The notes under the pieces were generated by a model, which saw only the letters and a program-made list of their open reading frames with translations, did no database searches and had not been told where the DNA came from. From positions 1 through 64,000 of the forward strand of contig JAEUOY010000036.1 of NCBI GenBank assembly GCA_016790515.1: DNA of 64,000 bases. The letters run 5' to 3'. Shown in pieces: positions 60,444-64,000 of this stretch (the first letter of the stretch is position 1; each line of letters begins with the position of its first letter). Source of the DNA: Burkholderiaceae bacterium (lineage in GTDB: Bacteria > Pseudomonadota > Gammaproteobacteria > Burkholderiales > Burkholderiaceae_C). A program made the position numbers and the translations under genes.

Positions 60444-60566
60444 TCATTTCTTGGCGGCGCCCTCGATCGCCGAGCCGGCCTTCTGGATGTCCTGCCCCAT
60501 GCCCTTGATGGTGTTGCAGGCGGTCAGCGCCAGGCTGGCCGCGACGAGGAGGATCAGTCGGGTCAT
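60444..60566 (-). CDS. Entericidin-like small lipoprotein
   Basis: A 40-residue lipoprotein. Residues 1-17 are a signal with hydrophobic [14 protein letters not shown] ending in the lipidated cysteine. The mature part [20 protein letters not shown] is the entericidin A/B hallmark (Asn-Thr-x-x-Gly-x-Gly-x-Asp). AAGGA lies well placed upstream of the ATG at 60566. Entericidins are tiny cell-envelope lipoproteins, described in E. coli as a toxin/antidote pair, but many chromosomal copies are single and of unknown role. It lies between leuC (11 bp away) and leuD on the same strand, so it is part of the leucine operon. Confidence 0.9.
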   Translation of the reverse strand: MTRLILLVAASLALTACNTIKGMGQDIQKAGSAIEGAAKK

Positions 60567-60577
60567 GGCGAGGTCCT

Positions 60578-62002
60578 TCAGGCGATGCGACGGATGTCGA
60601 CGAAGTGGCCGTTCAGCGCGGCGGCGGCGGCCATCCCCGGGCTGACCAGGTGGGTGCGGCCACCGGCGCCCTGGCGGCCCTCGAAGTTGCGGTTGCTGGT
60701 CGAGGCGCAGCGCTCGCCGGGCTCCAGCCGGTCGGCATTCATCGCCAGGCACATGCTGCAGCCGGGCTCGCGCCATTCGAAGCCGGCGGCCTTGAAGACC
60801 TCGTGCAGGCCCTCGGCCTCGGCCTGCGCCTTCACCAGCCCCGAGCCGGGCACCACCAGCGCCAGCCTGACGTTGTCGGCCACCCGGCCGCCGATGCGCC
60901 GCACCACCGTGGCGGCCTCGCGGATGTCCTCGATGCGGCTGTTGGTGCACGAGCCGATGAACACCTTGTCGATGCGGATGTCGGCGATGGGCTTGTTCGG
61001 CTCCAGCCCCATGTAGACCAGCGCGCGCTCGATCGCGCCGCGCCTGACCTCGTCCTTCTCCTTGTCGGGGTCGGGCACGCGGTCGTCGATGGCCAGCACC
61101 ATCTCGGGGCTGGTGCCCCAGGTCACCTGGGGCTTCAGCGCGCCGGCGTCGATCTCGACCACCGCGTCGAAGTGCGCGCCCTCGTCGCTGCGCAGCGTGC
61201 GCCAGCTGGCCGCCGCCTGCTCGAACTCGACGCCCCTGGGCGCGAACGGCCGGCCCTTTACGTAGTTGATCGTCGTCTCGTCGACCCCGACCAGCCCGGC
61301 CCGGGCGCCGGCCTCGATCGCCATGTTGCAGACCGTCATGCGGCCTTCCATGCTCAGCGCGCGGATCGCCGAGCCGGCGAACTCGATCGTGTAGCCGGTG
61401 CCGCCGGCGGTACCGATGCGGCCGATGATCGCCAGCACGATGTCCTTGGCGGTCAGGCCGCGGGTCAGCGTGCCCTCCACCCGGACCAGCATGTTCTTCG
61501 CCTTCTTGGCCAGCAGCGTCTGGGTCGCCAGCACATGCTCGACCTCGCTGGTGCCGATGCCGTGCGCCAGCGCGCCGAAGGCGCCATGGGTGCTGGTGTG
61601 GCTGTCGCCGCAGACCACCGTCATGCCCGGCAGCGTCGCGCCCTGTTCGGGCCCGATCACGTGCACGATGCCCTGGCGCTTGTCGAGGAACGGGAAGTAC
61701 GCTGCCGCGCCGAAGGCCGCGATGTTGGCGTCCAGCGTCGTGACCTGCTGCTTGCTGGTCGGGTCGGTGATGCCGTCGTAGCCGCGTTCCCAGCCGGTGG
61801 TCGGGGTGTTGTGGTCGGCGGTGGCGACGATCGAGCTGACCCGCCAGGCCTTGCGGCCGGCCAGCCGCAGCCCCTCGAAGGCCTGCGGGCTGGTGACCTC
61901 GTGCACCAGGTGGCGGTCGATGTACAGCACCGCGGTGCCGTCGTCCTCGGTGTGGACGACATGGTCGTCCCAGAGCTTGTCGTAGAGCGTGCGTGCGGTC
62001 AT
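60578..62002 (-). CDS. leuC: 3-isopropylmalate dehydratase large subunit LeuC
   Basis: LeuC is the [4Fe-4S] subunit that isomerises 2- to 3-isopropylmalate. The 474-residue aconitase-family product has [20 protein letters not shown] near residue 130 and the cluster ligands in [12 protein letters not shown] near 350 and [11 protein letters not shown] near 412. Its AGAGGTGA ribosome-binding site contains the stop codon of the LysR gene, so the two are closely linked in translation. Confidence 0.97.
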   Translation of the reverse strand: MTARTLYDKLWDDHVVHTEDDGTAVLYIDRHLVHEVTSPQAFEGLRLAGRKAWRVSSIVATADHNTPTTGWERGYDGITDPTSKQQVTTLDANIAAFGAAAYFPFLDKRQGIVHVIGPEQGATLPGMTVVCGDSHTSTHGAFGALAHGIGTSEVEHVLATQTLLAKKAKNMLVRVEGTLTRGLTAKDIVLAIIGRIGTAGGTGYTIEFAGSAIRALSMEGRMTVCNMAIEAGARAGLVGVDETTINYVKGRPFAPRGVEFEQAAASWRTLRSDEGAHFDAVVEIDAGALKPQVTWGTSPEMVLAIDDRVPDPDKEKDEVRRGAIERALVYMGLEPNKPIADIRIDKVFIGSCTNSRIEDIREAATVVRRIGGRVADNVRLALVVPGSGLVKAQAEAEGLHEVFKAAGFEWREPGCSMCLAMNADRLEPGERCASTSNRNFEGRQGAGGRTHLVSPGMAAAAALNGHFVDIRRIA

Positions 62003-62006
62003 CGGG

Positions 62007-62960
62007 TCACCTCTTGCGGGGATGGGATTGTCGCGCGGCGGCGGCCGCGGCGGGGGGATCGGGCGGGGCGGCCGGATCGGCCGGAATCAGCGCCTCGACG
62101 AAGCGCTGCACCACCGCCGGCAGCACCTCCTGGGTGCGCACCGCCAGCAGGTAGGCGCGCTCGGCCCAGTCCTCGTCCAGCGCCAGCGGCTGCACCGCGA
62201 AGATGCGTGCGAAGCGCTGCGCGACGACCGCCGGCAGCACCGCGACGCCCAGCCCGGCCTCGACCAGCTGGGCGATCGCATCGAAGCCGCGCACCTGCAC
62301 CCGCACGTTCAGCGTGCGGCCCAGCGCCTGGGCGCGCTCGCGCATCTGCTCGTGCACCGCGGCGCCCAGGTGCAGGCCGACGATGTCGAAGTCGAGCAGC
62401 TGGTCGAAGCGCACGCGCTCGTTGCGTGCCAGCGGATGGTCGCGCGGCACCAGCACGGCCAGTCGGCCCGCGCGGTAGGCGCGGCAGCTCAGCCGGCTTT
62501 CGTGCTGCGGCGGCACGAAGATGCCGATGTCGGCGCGGCCCGAAGCCACCGCCGCCTGCACCTCGGCGCTGGTCAGGTCCTCCAGGCTGATGCGGATGCC
62601 CGGGTGCGCCTGGCTGAACGCCGCCAGGTCGGCCGGCAGGCATTCGGCGATCGCCCCGGCATTGGCGGCGATCCGCAGGTGGCCCTTGATGCCGCGCGAG
62701 AACTCGACCACCTCGCTCTCCAGCGCGTGCAGCGAGGCGTTCAGCGACCGGATGTGCCGCACCAGCGCGCGGCCGGCCTCGGTCGGGTCGACGCCGCGCG
62801 CGCGGCGCTCGAACAGCGCAACGCCCAGCCTCGCCTCCAGGTCGGACAGCCGCTTGCTCGCCGCCGCCAGCGCCAGGTGCTCGTGCTCGGCGCCGCCGGT
62901 GATGCTGCGCGTCTCGGCGATCGCCAGCACGAGGTTCAGGGTGGTCAAGTCGAAGCGCAT
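62007..62960 (-). CDS. LysR-family transcriptional regulator
   Basis: A 317-residue LysR-type regulator with an N-terminal winged helix-turn-helix (about residues 3-60, [20 protein letters not shown]) and a C-terminal effector domain of the periplasmic-binding-protein fold. It is the first gene of the leucine cluster and its stop lies inside the leuC ribosome-binding site. This suggests it controls leuCDB, perhaps with an isopropylmalate-type effector as LeuO/LeuR-like proteins do; that is inference. A T-N11-A dyad upstream is a likely site for it or a paralogue. The tail is Pro/Ala-rich. Confidence 0.9.
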   Translation of the reverse strand: MRFDLTTLNLVLAIAETRSITGGAEHEHLALAAASKRLSDLEARLGVALFERRARGVDPTEAGRALVRHIRSLNASLHALESEVVEFSRGIKGHLRIAANAGAIAECLPADLAAFSQAHPGIRISLEDLTSAEVQAAVASGRADIGIFVPPQHESRLSCRAYRAGRLAVLVPRDHPLARNERVRFDQLLDFDIVGLHLGAAVHEQMRERAQALGRTLNVRVQVRGFDAIAQLVEAGLGVAVLPAVVAQRFARIFAVQPLALDEDWAERAYLLAVRTQEVLPAVVQRFVEALIPADPAAPPDPPAAAAAARQSHPRKR

Positions 62961-63133
62961 CGCGCGGATGACGGGTGGATGGGGTGCGGCACCGGCAGTC
63001 GCCGCCGCCGGCTCACATCGGTGGACGTGGACGGAGGCGGTGCGGTGGGCGCGATCGGCCCTGGGCCGTCGATGCCGCTGCGCGATGATGCACGAAGGCT
63101 CGGCTCGGTGTTCTCGGGGATCGCCAAGCTTAC

Positions 63134-63150
63134 CTTCGCCAATGGCGAAG
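63134..63150. promoter_or_regulatory. Candidate LysR-type operator
   Basis: A perfect inverted repeat CTTCGCC-AAT-GGCGAAG contains the T-N11-A core typical of LysR-family binding sites (T at 63137-A at 63147 region, symmetrical about 63142). It lies in the divergent gap between the LysR gene (174 bp away) and the plus-strand gene starting at 63229. Confidence 0.55.
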
Positions 63151-63228
63151 CCTGCCGGGATCCCCGTGCGACACCGCCCCTACACTGTCGGCCCGCTCGA
63201 GACCGCCCCTTCCCGCTCCGCCGCAGCC

Positions 63229-64000
63229 ATGCCGCCGCTGTCCACCTCCCCGACGACCCCGCAAGCGGCCGACCGCCAGACCGTGTTCGACGCGCTGGCG
63301 TTCCTGCAGGCACCGGTCGGCATCACCCGGCTGGCCGAGCTGCTGGCCGACCACGGCACCGCGCGCGGCAGCAAGTTCCACGGCGCCGAGCTGCGCCAGC
63401 GGCTGCAGGACCTGCTCCAGGCCGGCCTGGTGCGCAACACCCCCCAGGGCCAGTGGTGGGCCGACGCCGGGGCCGGCTGGAAGCGCTTCGCGGCGCTGGT
63501 GCGCCAGCCCGAAGCGCGCGCGCGCTGGTGGGCGAGCTGGCGGCGGCTGCACCGCTTCGACCACAGCTGGCACCTCGAGCTGTTCGGCGACGAGGCGATG
63601 GTCGGCGCGATCCGGGTGGTGGTGTTCGCCGGCGGCACGGCGGCGGCGTTCGAACGGCTCGGCCAGCTCAGCCGCAATGCGTCGCCCGAGCAGCCCGGGG
63701 CGCTGACCCAGGCGCTGCTGAAGCCGTTCGACGCCGAGCTGTGGGACGCGCTCGACCCCGAGCTGCGCTACCGCCTGCTGCGCGGCCTGCTGAACCACCT
63801 GGGCGGCGACTGCGAGCCGCTGACGCAGCCGCTGTGGGCCTGGCTGCAGGCCCGCAGCCGGCCCGACCCGGCCGTGCTGCACGACGGCTTCCGCCTGCGC
63901 CTGGCCGAGCGCCTGGTGCTGGCCGGCCAGCGCGACGAGGCGCGCCGCGTGCTGCTGGGCCTGGACCATCCCGAGGCCCAGGCGCTGCGCGCCGCCGCCG
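63229..64000 (+). CDS. Unrecognised gene, cut by the window edge
   Basis: An uninterrupted frame of 257 codons runs from the ATG at 63229 to the edge, so the C-terminus is missing. I do not recognise the protein. The first ~70 residues (DRQTVFDALAFLQAPVGITR and ELRQRLQDLLQAGLVRNTPQ) look like a winged-helix module. The rest is strongly helical with Trp and Arg (ARARWWASWRRLHRFDH), and later parts (LRLAERLVLAGQRDEARRVL) look like TPR-type helix pairs. Codon use matches neighbouring genes. It could be the N-terminal region of a large regulator or helicase. It diverges from the LysR gene across 268 bp. Confidence 0.8.
   Translation, partial: MPPLSTSPTTPQAADRQTVFDALAFLQAPVGITRLAELLADHGTARGSKFHGAELRQRLQDLLQAGLVRNTPQGQWWADAGAGWKRFAALVRQPEARARWWASWRRLHRFDHSWHLELFGDEAMVGAIRVVVFAGGTAAAFERLGQLSRNASPEQPGALTQALLKPFDAELWDALDPELRYRLLRGLLNHLGGDCEPLTQPLWAWLQARSRPDPAVLHDGFRLRLAERLVLAGQRDEARRVLLGLDHPEAQALRAAA

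Overview
The window is 64 kb of very GC-rich DNA (close to 70% G+C by eye) from a bacterial chromosome. Gene content and order point to a betaproteobacterium of the order Burkholderiales, most like the Rubrivivax/Leptothrix/Ideonella group. The species call is inference. The evidence is the block hfq-hflX-hflK-hflC-hisZ-purA joined to ndk-rlmN-pilW-rodZ-ispG-hisS-yfgM-bamB-der, and the block leuC-leuD-leuB-asd-fimV-truA-trpFBA-accD-folC-cvpA-purF-metZ. I see no phage, insertion sequence, integrase, CRISPR array or defence island. This is core chromosome, so the finds are mainly regulatory and small-scale.

Region 1 (1-19.5 kb) is one long minus-strand run. Reading leftward from scpB it goes rluB, ndk, rlmN, pilW, rodZ, ispG, hisS, yfgM, bamB, der, hfq, hflX, hflK, hflC, a DUF2065 gene, hisZ, purA and a phosphoribosyltransferase gene. 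Many neighbours overlap by ATGA or GTGA, which implies translational coupling. The block mixes ribosome and RNA modification, outer-membrane assembly, membrane proteolysis control, isoprenoid synthesis and purine/histidine synthesis. Region 2 (19.5-26.7 kb) holds a 362-bp highly structured intergenic region, rluD divergent from bamD, a DinG/YoaA-type helicase, a DUF465 gene, a lone PP2C phosphatase, and zapE with a coupled secreted unknown.

Region 3 (26.7-33 kb) is the 2-oxoglutarate dehydrogenase cluster odhA-odhB-lpdA, with a small SHOCT/PspC membrane-protein gene between odhB and lpdA. Region 4 (33-41 kb) carries an orphan peptide-type ABC substrate-binding protein, an amidohydrolase, a nitronate-monooxygenase-like flavoprotein, an acyl-CoA dehydrogenase and the etfBA electron-transfer flavoprotein genes. 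A near-perfect 38-bp palindrome sits upstream of etfB. Region 5 (41-43 kb) has murI, tRNA-Leu(UAA), a DUF169 gene and a tRNA-Ala(GGC)/tRNA-Glu(UUC) operon with a recognisable promoter and intrinsic terminator.

Region 6 (43-63 kb) is a second long minus-strand run: a LysR regulator, leuC, a tiny entericidin-type lipoprotein gene, leuD, leuB, asd, fimV, truA, trpF, trpB, trpA, accD, folC, a SPOR-domain gene, cvpA, purF, metZ and gltX. It links leucine, aspartate-family, tryptophan, fatty-acid, folate, purine and methionine synthesis. The window ends inside an unrecognised plus-strand gene (63229 to the edge) divergent from the LysR gene.
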